Source: Parachlorella kessleri (Eukaryota; Chlorophyta; Trebouxiophyceae; Chlorellales; Chlorellaceae). Taken from it: DNA of 61,903 nt. The stretch lies in assembly GCA_001598975.1 (NCBI GenBank), contig BBXU01002424.1, positions 1 through 61,903 of the forward strand, written 5' to 3'. Made by a program: the position numbers and the translations under genes. The notes beneath the pieces are model-generated. The model was not told the origin of the DNA. It did no database searches and worked only from the letters and a program-made list of their open reading frames with translations. This document shows, in pieces, positions 37,851 to 50,200 of this stretch. Numbering within the stretch: position 1 is the stretch's first letter; every line of letters starts with the position of its first letter.

Positions 37851-37965
37851 TAGGTGAGTATGGGAAACGGTGGCTAGACACCTGGCAGCTTGCATAGAAG
37901 TCTTCAATTTGGTATCATACTAGGTGAACATGGGAAGCGCTGGCTAGACACCCGGCGCCTTGCAT
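37851..37965. repeat. two imperfect 45-bp direct repeats, 70 bp apart
   Basis: A block beginning TAGGTGAGTATGGGAA at 37851 recurs at 37921 as TAGGTGAACATGGGAA and continues GGCTAGACACC(T/C)GGC in both. It lies downstream of the small gene and encodes nothing evident. Confidence 0.8.
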
Positions 37966-38077
37966 CGCATGTACTGCTCGGCTTCACTAGCTTGTACTGT
38001 GCAGCACTGCTCCGAGGCAACTCCTTACTTGCCAAAATGGTCCTGTTGGAGGCCAGCCTTTGCAGCAGAAAGCGCCA

Positions 38078-38082
38078 TTACA
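38078..38082 (-). terminator. candidate TGTAA polyadenylation signal of the ABCC gene
   Basis: TTACA on the plus strand, about 215 bp downstream of the ABCC stop (38294). Confidence 0.4.
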
Positions 38083-38293
38083 TGGCTGTGGCACTTGACC
38101 CACATGCAGCAATTTCAAAGTCCTTGCACATGGACCGATGCCCTCGACAGCATCAGGCAGTGGACATTGCCAATCCGGCGGCCGCAGTGCTGCATAACTT
38201 CCGGCAACAACGAGCGGAGATCAGTGGTGCCGCTGCCTTGTCGGTGGAACACAAAGCATCCATCGCATGAAGCCAGGCTCACCAAGGGACTGG

Positions 38294-41200
38294 CTACGAT
38301 GCTGCAAGGTGCTGCTGCCCTGCCTGCTCTCGCACCATCCGGCCAAATGCTGAGCCAGGATCCTTCAGCAGCTCTTTTGGGCTCCCCTGCTCCACCACCT
38401 GCCCTGCCTCCATGACTGCAATCTGGTCGCTGGCCATGACGCTTCCCAGCCGGTGAGCCACCTCGATTACAGTGGTGCCTTGGAAGTAGTCATGGATCAC
38501 CTGGTTTAGGCAGTTAGGAGAACAACGGGTCACGCAGCTACTTTTGCATCACCTTCTGGTGTACATGTGGTCGACAGGAACTTGCCAGGTGGAGGAGGAA
38601 GATACCACAAATCGCATAGTGGCCAGCAAGGTGGGCGGATGTCACCGCGGCAGCAACAAGCATTGCAACAATGCGTTTTGCATGAAGCAAACGTCAGCGC
38701 CACCGCATAAGTCCTTAGTGGTGAGGACGCGGCAGCATGAGTGACCGGCATGCTTGCAGCACAAAATGATGAGGCGATCTTCCTACCTTATGCATGGTGG
38801 CTGCTGTGGCAGGGTCCACGCTGGCTGTGCACTCGTCCAGGCACAGCAGGCGAGGCCGTCTCAGCAGCACGCGCGCCAGGCACAGCAGCTGCTGCTGGCC
38901 CAGTGACAACCCCAGGCCGCCCTCACCCAGGTGCATGCCCAGCACGCCGTTGCTGGGCTGCGCTGCTGCTGTGTCAAGTGTGGAAGAACTGTTGATATTC
39001 ATGACTATATCACCACTGGGAGGGGACGCAGTGCCACTGTAGGCTGGGAGACTGCTTCCCTGGCTGCTTTGTTGGGCCCTAACATCACGGCTGCCCCCAC
39101 TGCTACTGCTGCTGCTGCTCTCCTGGAGCCTGTTGAGTGTGTCCCATAGCTGGACATCTCTCAACGCTGTCGCCAGTTCCGACTCGGTGTGGGCCTGGTA
39201 AGGGTCGAGGTTCTGCCTCACACTGCCCTGGAATATGAAGGGCGCCTGTGGCACCATGCCTACACCGATAACACACAGACTTGTCTGTGGTTGCACGCCT
39301 TGTTCACATGGTGCGGTGCTCTAAGGAAGCTTCATAACACCATGAGACTTGCTGTCCTCAGTATATCATGCCAGCAGTCGTCACCTATTTCGGACCGCAG
39401 GCGCCTCAAGGGCACCCGGGCTATGTCACGCCCATCAATCGTGATTCTCCCGGCTGTCAGCTCCGTAAGCCTCAGCAGGCACGCAATCAAGGAGCTCTTC
39501 CCAGCACCTGCAAATGCAGGTTGAGAGCAAGTTCAAGCGGGTGCCCTGCAGGCATGATTTGGACAAGGGCTCATGACTATGCTCTTGAGGTGTTATTGAG
39601 CATGCCGTTCTGGCGCGTTGTGTCAGAAAGTTGAGTTGTGGGCTGGCTTGGCAAACACTGGGCCCCTTTTTGCATGCCACTCACCTGTCCGGCCACAGAT
39701 GCCGAGCCGCGTCCCTGGAGGAAAATCCAGGCTGAGCCCTTGCAGCACATCTGGCCCAGCTGGGTTGTACCGCAGCCAGACATCATCAAAGACGACATAG
39801 CCCTGCTGGATCCACCCAGGGCCAGGCGGGCTGCTATGGGGTCTTTCCGCGCTGCTGCACTTGTCAACTACTGACTTGTAACGATCGGCAGTGCTTGCAG
39901 TGCCCTCTTCCACTGATATGCTTTCCCCCTCCTCAAGCTGCAACAGAGGCTCGTTTAGGCAGCTGCCTTCCTCGCTGGAAGCTTGCAATTCCGGCAAGGC
40001 AACAGGTGGGGGCTGCGCTGCTGGCGCCGTGAGATTGCCCAGGTATATATTTGGCACGACATGCGGTGCCGTGTCGGGCTGTGGTTGCAGTACCATGTAC
40101 TGCAGCAAGCGTTCCATGGATACCATTTCCTGCTCTGCAGGCTGGAGGCAGTATCACAGTGTCAATCGGGCGGAGATGTGCGTGCTTATTTCCCAATGGG
40201 AACCTCCAGTGACTTGCAGGGATGATGAGTAGCGCAAGAAGTGCTTGAGCAACAACCAGGGCAGACCTGCCATCGCCAAGGTGGTGTTAACCCCTGCTCA
40301 TGCCCCGCAAATCATTCCCCAGGCGCCCGCAAGACCCGAAGCGTGACCCTGCTATGCATAAGTTCCAAAAGGAGACTGCACCTGTCTCGGCGCTGTTGAC
40401 CAGCAAGCTATTGAGGAGTCCGGTGATGGGGAACACGTAGGCCAGGCTGAGGCCCAGCATGCCTGCAGAGGAAAAGACAACATAGAAGCCCCATTAAAGC
40501 AATAGGAAAGACACCCTGTCATAACCGCTTTGCAGAAAGAGGAGGTCTGCAATAAGCGTGGCTCCAGACGTGCGAAGCGGCCGGCAGGCAACATTGTACA
40601 AAGCAACACTTTGAGGCCTCTGCCCAGCCCCTGCCTGCATGCCACTGCTTCCACCCTGTGTGAGGCTTGGCTTCCAAATCTGCCAGCCCTGCACGTGTCC
40701 ATGGCATAAATCTGGCTGCTTCTCGCCCGGCTTCATGCCCTTGCAGAGCTCCGTTGCTGGCCACAGCTAGCACTGCAGGGTGCCAACACAAATCACTGCC
40801 CCTGGCACATGTTGTACCTGCCCTGCCACATGCACAATTGGTAATGGCATAGTGCCACTTCTCTTGGCATAGGCACCATTGGCTGGCATGTGTGCCACTG
40901 CTGCTCACCTGCGGCCATCCTGTGTGAGGCGACGGGCAGCAGCCCCTGGTGCTGCAGGACAGCCAGCCCAGCCACCGCCCCCGCCAGGGCTGCTGCCATG
41001 AGCTGCAGCCTCAGGTTAAGCCAGTTGCTGGCGCCCAGGCTGGCCAGACTCACCCTCTGCATTGCAGCGGAGATTCTAATCAAGGATCACCCAGGATGGC
41101 AATGTATACCATATGCGAGGGTGGTCCCCTCATGGGTAGTCTAAGGCTCGCTGCTAGCTCCTTGTCACTGCTGCAGCCAGTCCCCCATCCACTCTGCTAT

Positions 41201-44200
41201 ATGCTTACGATCCCTATTCAAATGTCACTGCACCAGCCAGATCCATAACATGATGTTGCCTGAAGCACGCCCACCATCGTGGCAACAAACTGTGCCAGAC
41301 TGGTTTGCGGCGTTGCCGTGGGCACGTCCCACCCCATCTCAAAACAACTGCTTCTTCATTTAGCATCATGCATCCCGCATCACGGCTTGGTGGCGGTCCC
41401 ACATCCCACATCCATCCACAAATACCCATCCACACCAGCGGCGCCTAGGAGTGGTAATAACTCACCTGCTGCGACCCAACAGCCGCCTCTGCGTCCTGCA
41501 GAAAGCGCTGCTGCGCCCCAAATGCTCGTATGGTGGGACCGCCGCTCAAAGCCTCACTGCGGCGCAACAAGGAGCACGCACGTCAGGACACAGCCGGGTG
41601 ACAGCGAGCAAAGAGAGGAGGTGGCCATCTCCCTGCACGCCGCTAACAGCTGGGCTTTACCTGTCATCTGCTAGCCCAAGCACACCACTGAGCCTGAGGC
41701 TTGCCTAGGGAGGTCAATGGCCAGCACCTGAAGGCTGTGTACACTGGGGACCGTGCCAGCGCTCCAAGACGCCTAAGCTCCCTGCTGGTTGCCCGGTAGT
41801 AGCATTGGAGGTATCTGCAGCACAGGCAGACCGTTGGCACCAAGTGAGAATTTTAAGTGCAGGTCATAGGGGACACTGGGCAGGTGCTGCTTCTGCACGT
41901 GCAAAGTAGCCGGCGCTGGAGGCATCTGCAGCAACAGGGGTCAAGTTGTCGAGTTAAGAACAAGTTGGGCGGCATCAAAGTGAGGTGGTCAAAGATGTCT
42001 GGCAGGCACGGCTACTACCATGCATGGTGGAGGCGGGGGCGGCCACTACCCAGTGCAAGGCAGACAGAAAGGACGGTACCTTGTCTTAAGCCTCGCTCCA
42101 AAGACCGGCCACATGGTCTTGACCACAAAGGGGACCACAATCAATCAGTGTGGGCACAAAAAAGGCGACACTCCACATCAGCCGAGCCACAACAGGGCCC
42201 TCAGACTCTTATTCTTAGCATACTCTTATCCTTTACCATTTGGGATTTGTGCAATTTAAAACGCGAAAACGGTAATACATGGACCAACCTGTATACGATG
42301 CCCAGCGGGAGCAGCAGGGCCAGCACCATGGGCTGCGTCAGTAGGAGCACCGCGGCAACTCCTGTCAGGCTGGCAATGTTGGCCAGGAGGATGTTGAGCA
42401 TGAAGGGCAACGAGTCATCAACAGTTGCTGCAGAACGCAGAGGCAGGGCTACAGCTTAATAATGAGCACCGCTTGTGCCTGGGCAAAGGGAACGAACCTA
42501 CACTATAAGGCAGCAAGCAGCGAGGCTGTGCCAACATTAAGTGACGCCAGCTGGCGCAAAGGCATAAACTCCAGGCCGAGCGTGGCATTGCAAGCCAGGT
42601 TTACACACAAAAGTACCAAAGCTGGCGGCGGGACGTAACCTACAAGTCGGTCCGTTAAGTGCACTGCTGGGAGGTTAGACGGACGTGCAGGATCTCCCTT
42701 ATCATAACAGGTCCCTTGGCGACAAGCTCATTACACCTTGGCTTTGCATGGTCCAATAACCACCTCTGAGGAGAAGACGGGCTGGCCTTCTCCAGGCACC
42801 ATTGAAGCAAGGCCGGTGGGTGAGCACCTCGTTGGGGACCATGACAAGCACATGACACGTCCCCAAGTGTCATGCTTCACCATGACACATCCATGCAACG
42901 CCAGCCGAAGCCAGAGTTGTGCAGCTACCTGTGCTGCTGGAGAAGCGGTTGGGTGAGCACCCTGATGGCACATGACACTGACATTCACCTGCACAACTGG
43001 AGCCGAAGCCAGCATTCTGCACGAACCTGTGTCGCTGGAGAAGCGGTTGAGCACCCGTCCCCCGGGGGTGGCATCAAAGAAGGCTGCCGGCAGGCGCACA
43101 ACCACCTCCAGCAGCCTCTCATGGGTGTGGGTGGCGGCCACCATGCCTCCCTTGGCAAATGAGAAGGCCCTAGCCTGCACAGTAACACCACCAAGAGAGT
43201 ATCTGCCAGTGCTATCTCATGGCCAGCAGTCTCGCATGGGTGTTAGTAGCAGCCAGCCGCTTGCCCCTCAGGCAGGAAATCGGCGAGAGGCTGCACCATA
43301 CCAGAGCAACATGCACAGGACACTGCTGGTCAGCAATCCAAGGCATGACCGGCAGTCACACGTGTGACTTGTGTGTTGGGCAGCCCGATGCCTCCCTCGC
43401 CAGCGAGTTGCTCACGCCCAGCATGCCAGAGCCGGTTCTCAGCACTGATGACGCGCCTCGGTTGGGCAACAGCCTCTCGCCCAGCCACCACCTCACAGCC
43501 CCACTTACGAGCGTGAACACGGTGTTGGCGCCGGCAATGGCCATCAGTACGCCCAGGTAGTACCGCACCTCGGGGTCAAGCCTCCCATATGCCGCTGGCA
43601 GAACCCCAGCCGCCCCTAAGGCATGGTTGCCGCCCAAGGCCTGGATGCTACTCCCACCATCTGGCCAGATGGTAGTGGGTGTAGGCTGTCCTAGGAAAGG
43701 ACTGTGCTGCTGCGGCTGCTCCGGCTGGAGATGCAGCTGGCTTGGTAGCCGGTGGTGTGGTAGCTGGGCGGGTGTGGGGGTGTGGGACACCCAGTAGGAC
43801 AGCCAGAGGTCATTGCCGTTGCGCGTGGCCTGCAGTGGCATATCATACCCTCCGTGATGGGGTACCATTCCACAGCAGCAGCTACGCAGCCATTTGAGGT
43901 GAGGGCAGCTTGCTGCACAGCAGCAGGTGAGAGGGGCCGCGGGGGGAAGTGCCATCCTGGCAGATGCGGCAAAACTTGGGAGGCCATCTTGCAGCACAGC
44001 CGACAATGCCGGTGTGTCGGCTCTCAACAGTCCTACCCATGCAGGTGGTGATGACAATATGAGCAGCAGAGCAAGCCAGGCAGGGTTTGTCAGTATGTCA
44101 GGCCACCCACAAGCACTTAGGCCGCTGCCCTGGGGAACAGCGTCTGCCCTCTGCCCTCAGCTGCAGGGCAGCCTCAGCCAGCGCTGAGCACCACACACCC

Positions 44201-47200
44201 ACCCACCTGCATCAGCGCCAGGCTTGCCAGGATGAGCACCACCCAGCCCCAGCCGGTGGCACGCATGTAGGCCACATACACGCCCAGCCGCACATGCCCG
44301 CTGGCTCGCTCCTCCTGGTCGGCCTCCTGCCCCTCCTCAGCGTGTCCCAGCTGCTTCTCCTCCTCCTCCTCCTCCTCTTGTTCCGCCTCCCCTTTCAGGG
44401 TTTCCAACGATGCCTCGCCTTCGACATGACGACCAGGGTGCAGGGGCTGCCCATTCCAATCTTGAGCTCCAGCAGGTGCCTGCCTGGCACACCCTGCTGT
44501 GCCTGCTGTGCCAGCTGCAGCGCCCGCGGCCTCCAGCTCTACAGCCGGAGCGGCTTGCCGAGCTGGACCGCTGTCTGCCACCTGCTGTTGTTTTACTATC
44601 TGCACGCAGATGTGGCATCCAGGCAGAGCGCCTTGCTCAAGCTATCCTGGGGTGGCAACCGAGACGAAGGTTACCTTTAAGTGCAAACTCCCTACCCACC
44701 CCAGTATCCACCAGTTGATACTAAGAGGCCAGCACCAACTTGAATGCCAACCTGCGCAAGGCATATGGCCCACCTGCAAAGTGCCGCCCCTGCCCATGTG
44801 TAGCACCATGCTGGCCGCGGCGAGCAGCGCCCGAGAGTGAGTCAGGATGAGTACTGTCTTGCCGCGCAGCAGCGGGCCCAGCAGGGCATGGTGAGTCAGC
44901 CAGGAGGCCACATGGGCATCCACAGCAGCCAGCACGTCGTCCAGGAGGTAAATGTCTTTGTCCTGCGGAGGGCTTGCAAGATTCCTACTGACGCGAATAG
45001 TCGCAGGCGGGAAAAAGAGAGCATGCAAGGTTGTGAAGCATCAGCCAGCACGTCGACCAGGAGGTAGATGTCCTTATCCTGCGGAGGGCATGCAAGATCC
45101 CTACTGACCCACACAGTTGCAGGAGAGGACGGGGAGCGCATGCAAGGTAGTGAAGCAGCAGCCAGCACGTCGTCCATTATATAAAAATGTCTGTTTCCCG
45201 CACATCCTCAGAAGGAGGGCGGTGTGCCTAGAAACAGTAAACATTGCGAACACCTGAGTTTATTTAACACCGGACCTGCTAGATTAGGAAAACCTATTTG
45301 ACTGTCCCGTACGATAGCAAGTAGCATAATGTGCATTTGCCATGTGTCCTGGCCCGTGAGCATGGCAGAGTAAAGAGAGCCAGCATTGAAGCCTTAGGTA
45401 GGTCCAGGAGCTGTGTGATGCACAACAGTGTTCTGGTGCACTTCAAAGCGTATCCGAGCCAAGTGCCACGGCTTGCTGCAGCACAATATGGAGCCTTGGG
45501 ACAACCCTTGACAACAGCTTTGTAAGACGGCAGCTTTGCAGTATGTCATGAGGGCTCACCTGGTACAGTGCTCTGGCTAGGGCTAGACGTGCCCGCTGGC
45601 CGCCTGACAGCCTGGACCCAGCATCACCTACTGGAGACAGGTCGCCAGCAGGCATAGCGTGCAGGTCATGGTCCAGCGCGCAGGCTCTCACAACTTGCTG
45701 GTAACGGTGGCGCTCCATGGGGGCGCCAAACAATATGTTCTCCCTGCAGCAGGTCGATGGGTGAGGGGCGTCTGACAACCACTGAGTGTGGTAGAGTGCC
45801 CAAGGCAAGGGGGAAGCACCTGAAGCAGGGCATGACAGCTTTTATATGGTGCTCTGCCACTGCTGTGGTGCAACCAGCCTGAGCATGAAGAAGAGTGCAA
45901 CAAAGGGCTGCTGAGGTTGTGGGAGGCAACAAAAACGCCAAAGCTCCATCAGATTCTGTGGTTGTCAAGTGCAGGTTTTCCCCACCCCCACCCCTGCTGT
46001 TGGGTAGCCACATGCAGTCTTTAGACAGCCACCTGACAGTGCCACTCTGTATCCAGGGTTCCTGGGAGACATAAGCCACCGAGCCCTGCACATCAACACT
46101 GCCTGCAGGCAGACCAGAGGCACATTGGCCAGTGACGGCCAGCTCAGCAGCAGATGTGCTCGTTGTTTCATGAGGATAGAGGCAAGCGCCGCAAAGGGCA
46201 CTGCCTATGCCATTACCAAGCCTGTAATCCCAGGGGTATGTAAGCTGAATCTATTCCAGGCATCCAGCTGATCTGCGTACTTGCGACTGCCTGCCCCATT
46301 TCTGCCATTCAAGTGGAAGTAGGCACCCGGGCACAAGATCTGCACGAAGTTAAACCAGCAAGGCCATGTGGTCCAGCCCACCAGTGGCTCCAGGCGATAA
46401 CTCCGCCCCTGCAGCAATCCTGCCTGGATCAAACTGCAACCAGGTCCTAGTGCCCAGTTCCTCACCTTGCCTCTGGTGAAGCTCCCCGAGAATGGCAGCC
46501 AGTAGGGAGCTCTTGCCCGCCCCCACCTCCCCTGTCACTGCCACGAGGGCACCCCGGGGGACCTCAAGCTCCAGGCCAGCCAGCACACAACCCCGGGAAG
46601 GGACACTGCCAGCTTCCAGGCCAGAGCTGCCCTGAGTGCTGCGCTGTAGAGACATACCACCCCTGCCGCTGCCACTATCGCTGCCAACCCCGCTTGCGCT
46701 GTCCCCGGCGCTGCAGGAGGTGCCGGTTTTGCCGCGGCTGGCATAGCTGCCCCTGTAACCGCTTGCACCACTCTCTGGAGAGCCTCTCCCTCCTCCTTCG
46801 GAGCTCAGCAGGGGCTCCTCCAGATGGGACGCACCCGACACATCTTCGCCTCCGGCAACAGCTTCCGCAGCTGCGCCGGGTGCAACTGGGGCCCTGGGCC
46901 CGCTCCCGCCGCTGCCTCTGCCCCGGGCGCCAGTCCCTTCGGCGGGCGCCCGGCCACTTGGGGTGCGCTGAAGCGGCCCCTCCAGCCCCCAGCTGAAGCT
47001 GCCATTGTGAATTTCAATGGCAAAACCTCCCTCGCCGGCAACTGCTGCATTCTTGTTGTAACCCTTTGGCGCAGCAGCCACCGCCCCAGGGCAGCCCCCA
47101 GCTGACCCAGCAGCACCCTCTGCATCGCTGCCAGTCTGGCTGGCAGCAACAATGCCAGCTGGCAGTGGTGGCTGCCCAGCCGGTCCGACTTCTGCCTTTT

Positions 47201-50200
47201 CTATGACCGCCAGGCTGCCTCCATGGCCGCCTGAGGCTTCACTCTTACCCAGTCCCCTTGCGGTGTGTCTACCCTCCCTAGCTCGCACAAGTAGTGCAGA
47301 GTTGGCGGGCGGTGGCGGGGCGGCGGCAGACACTGAGGGTCCAGAGACTTGGTGGGGTGGAGTGGCCTCTGGCGCTGCCAGGAACTCCGACACCCTGCCC
47401 AGCGAGACAAACGCCTCCACAACCCTGAAGGCGGGCAGGGCAAGAGCAGTGGCTATAACGGTATCGCACTAGGGAAAGCGGCTGTTGAAACTGCTTCGAT
47501 AGTTGCAGTAACTAGCTCACCAAACTCTGCTAGGGCGTCTCGCAAGCTTGCTTTTGGCTTGCCAGTAAGATGTGGCAAGGAGTTTCTCCCAACTGCAATA
47601 TCCCGCTGCCAGACCAGCCGTGGGCGGCTGCCCCAGCTGCTCACAGCTGACAGGATTCATCAGGTTCCCCAATTACAGGTGGCAAGTCCCTGCGTGAGTC
47701 ACATCTGGCATTCAGCAGACCTAGGCAGTGGCTCCACCCAGACAGTTTCGAGGCCGCTTACCCGTTCACCACCCATGGAAACATATTAAGCGGGGCAATG
47801 AGTACATTGAAGAGCGCCAAGGACGTAAACACCTTGGGTGCGGTAAGCGTTTGGCCCAGCAGGACGTATAGTCCAAACGTTGTCAGACTGCAAGGGTGGG
47901 CTGGCACATTGCACATGAGAAAAGGTGGTCGAGGGGGATTGCGCAGATGTTGATGGTATAACCTGCTTCTCCACTAGGCAGGACCTCTACCATGAGCAAA
48001 TCGGCCATGGTACAGCAAAAACGGGAGTGCATACAGATGAAGATGTAACACGCATGTAGCAGCCTGAAAATTACAGAAATTCCCGAGCAGGGCCACTAAA
48101 GGAGTGGCGGGGCTGAGAAGTTGCATATTGTCCCATCGACTACATACCAGTATGCATCTACTCCATGCGGCCTCGCAGTTGTCCCTTCCCCACATGCTGA
48201 AGTCTTTAAGCTAGCAGGCTAGCCCACACTACGTGCTGGGTACAAAATCAACGCCGTTGATGGAGACGCCTGACAGCAACTCTGTGGCAAAGCGCTCTTG
48301 CCGCAGCATGAGCAGCGCACCTGAACAGCAGGGAGGTGGCTGCCCAGCAGTACACGCAAAGTGCATCCATGTACTTGCGTACCGCCAGGGCCTTGAGCTC
48401 GGCACGCCGCTCCACTTCCACCTGCGCACCGTCCCTTGCGGCCCTTGAGTGAAGGGTGCGCGGCAAACAGTTGAGGGAAACCATGAAGCTTTAAAGACTT
48501 GAGTGAAGGGTTCGCGGCAAACAGTTGAGGGAAATCATGAAGCTATACAGGTGCCTGTGCAGATCCGCTGGACAAGCTACTTGTCACCTGCCAGCACACT
48601 AGTTAAAAACGTTTTACACAAGCAGGGGAGGTGGCTTCACACCCGCTCCCAGGATGGCATTGCCCAAATGGTCCCCGGCTACCTTGCTACGGAGCCTCTA
48701 CACAGCCCGCTGCGCCACAGGCACCAGCCGCCTGCTCAGAGCATGCCCTGCATGTGCCCTGATGCCTAAGGCCTGTCGTAGTGGTAGCATGCACCAGCCA
48801 GCTCCTTCAAGCCTTGCCATGAAGCCCAGGCTCTACCTGCTTGACGAAGAAGGGCTCCCAGGCGTACGCCTTGATCTGGCGGATGCCCCTGAGAACCTCC
48901 ATCATCCCCCCCACACGCCTGCATGGAGCAGTAAGCACGCAGGACGAGCTCTGCAACAACAGCCCAGCAACACTGGGACATGCTGAGGGAGAGCAACCCT
49001 TGTTGATGGGTTGCCAAATCCCACCGCAGAACTCACTCGCGCCCGCCGCACCTCGCGCTCGCTGTGACAGACGCCCCCAAGCAGCCGCCGAACCTGTAGC
49101 AGGGAGGCAACCAAAGCCCCGCAGACCTGCCAGCATGGCATGCCCTACCTCTCCCCTACTAAGGTGGGAGTGCTCCCTTGGGATTGCTCCATGGGGTTGC
49201 CTAGTGGATGACAGGCAAGCCCAGCACACATGTCATGTCCACCTGTCCTTGGCGCCCATCATGGCCACTGAGGCCGTCTTGATCCGCATTGCCAACCAAC
49301 GGTTGGCGGGGATGAGCAGCAGCACCACCGCCAGCCCCGCCAGGAACGCGTACTGGACCTGTACTGGGAGGCATGCCTGGGCTTGCTTGGCAGGACTGGG
49401 GCTGGCTCAATGCGACAGAGTTGGAGATACCGACACTATCGTTAGATGGGGTCCTCGGTTCCTGATTGGCAGGTTTGCAGAGTGACCCTGGTGGGGCTGT
49501 GAGAGATGGTAGGGTTGCCAGCAGTCTTCTGAAGGCTTATAGCCCCTGTGGGAACATTGCTGATAGTGCAATGTCAATGGAACCGGGCGCACACGAGGAT
49601 TGGGCCACGCGCGTAACAGGGCAACTCCCAGGCAGGAGCAAGGACGCAAGCCGGAGTAGAGGCGGGACAGAGAGGTACCACACTGGCAACACGGCTGGCA
49701 CCCGCCCCACCTGGGTGTATAAGAGCCACAGGGCTATAGCAATCTGCAGGGGCAGGCTGATAAGCTCGAAGAAGGATGTGCACAGGTTGACCACCCTGTC
49801 AGCATCCACTGACATCAGCGTCTGCACTCGGCCTGCAATTAAGGGGTGGCCGTGTGTGATAATGCTGCTGCAGCATTACTGACATGCAGGCTCCGATAAC
49901 AGCGCTGGCCACAGGCATGACGCTGTCCGCCTCAGAAATATAGAAACAACAACAGGCATGGGGTTCAGGCCAGACTATGTGGTACCACACGACCATGTTG
50001 CCCATTGTTTGCAGAAGCCAGAACCCACTCCGGAAAAGGAGCACTAGCATGCAGGCTAACCTGGGCCACTGTGCGGCGGGCTGCCTTTCATGCACACACC
50101 TTAAGGACATCACACCTGCTGCTGTGCATGCTACGGCAGGAGAGCTTCAACCCCTACATGTCATAATAACGATGACAGACCCTACTGCCGTCCCTCACCT

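Larger units (their letters stand above)
37779..38293. other. convergent 3' region between the small gene and the ABCC gene
   Basis: No gene seen. It contains poly(A) signals for both flanking genes (37823-37827 plus; 38078-38082 minus) and an imperfect 70-bp-spaced direct repeat at 37851-37965. Confidence 0.45.

Noticed and set aside
48230..48320. Additional ABCC exon after exon 7
   Set aside because: Exon 7 joins directly to 47887 in phase to give a continuous membrane segment (LLFSLTTFGLYVLLG); the ORFs here end in stops.
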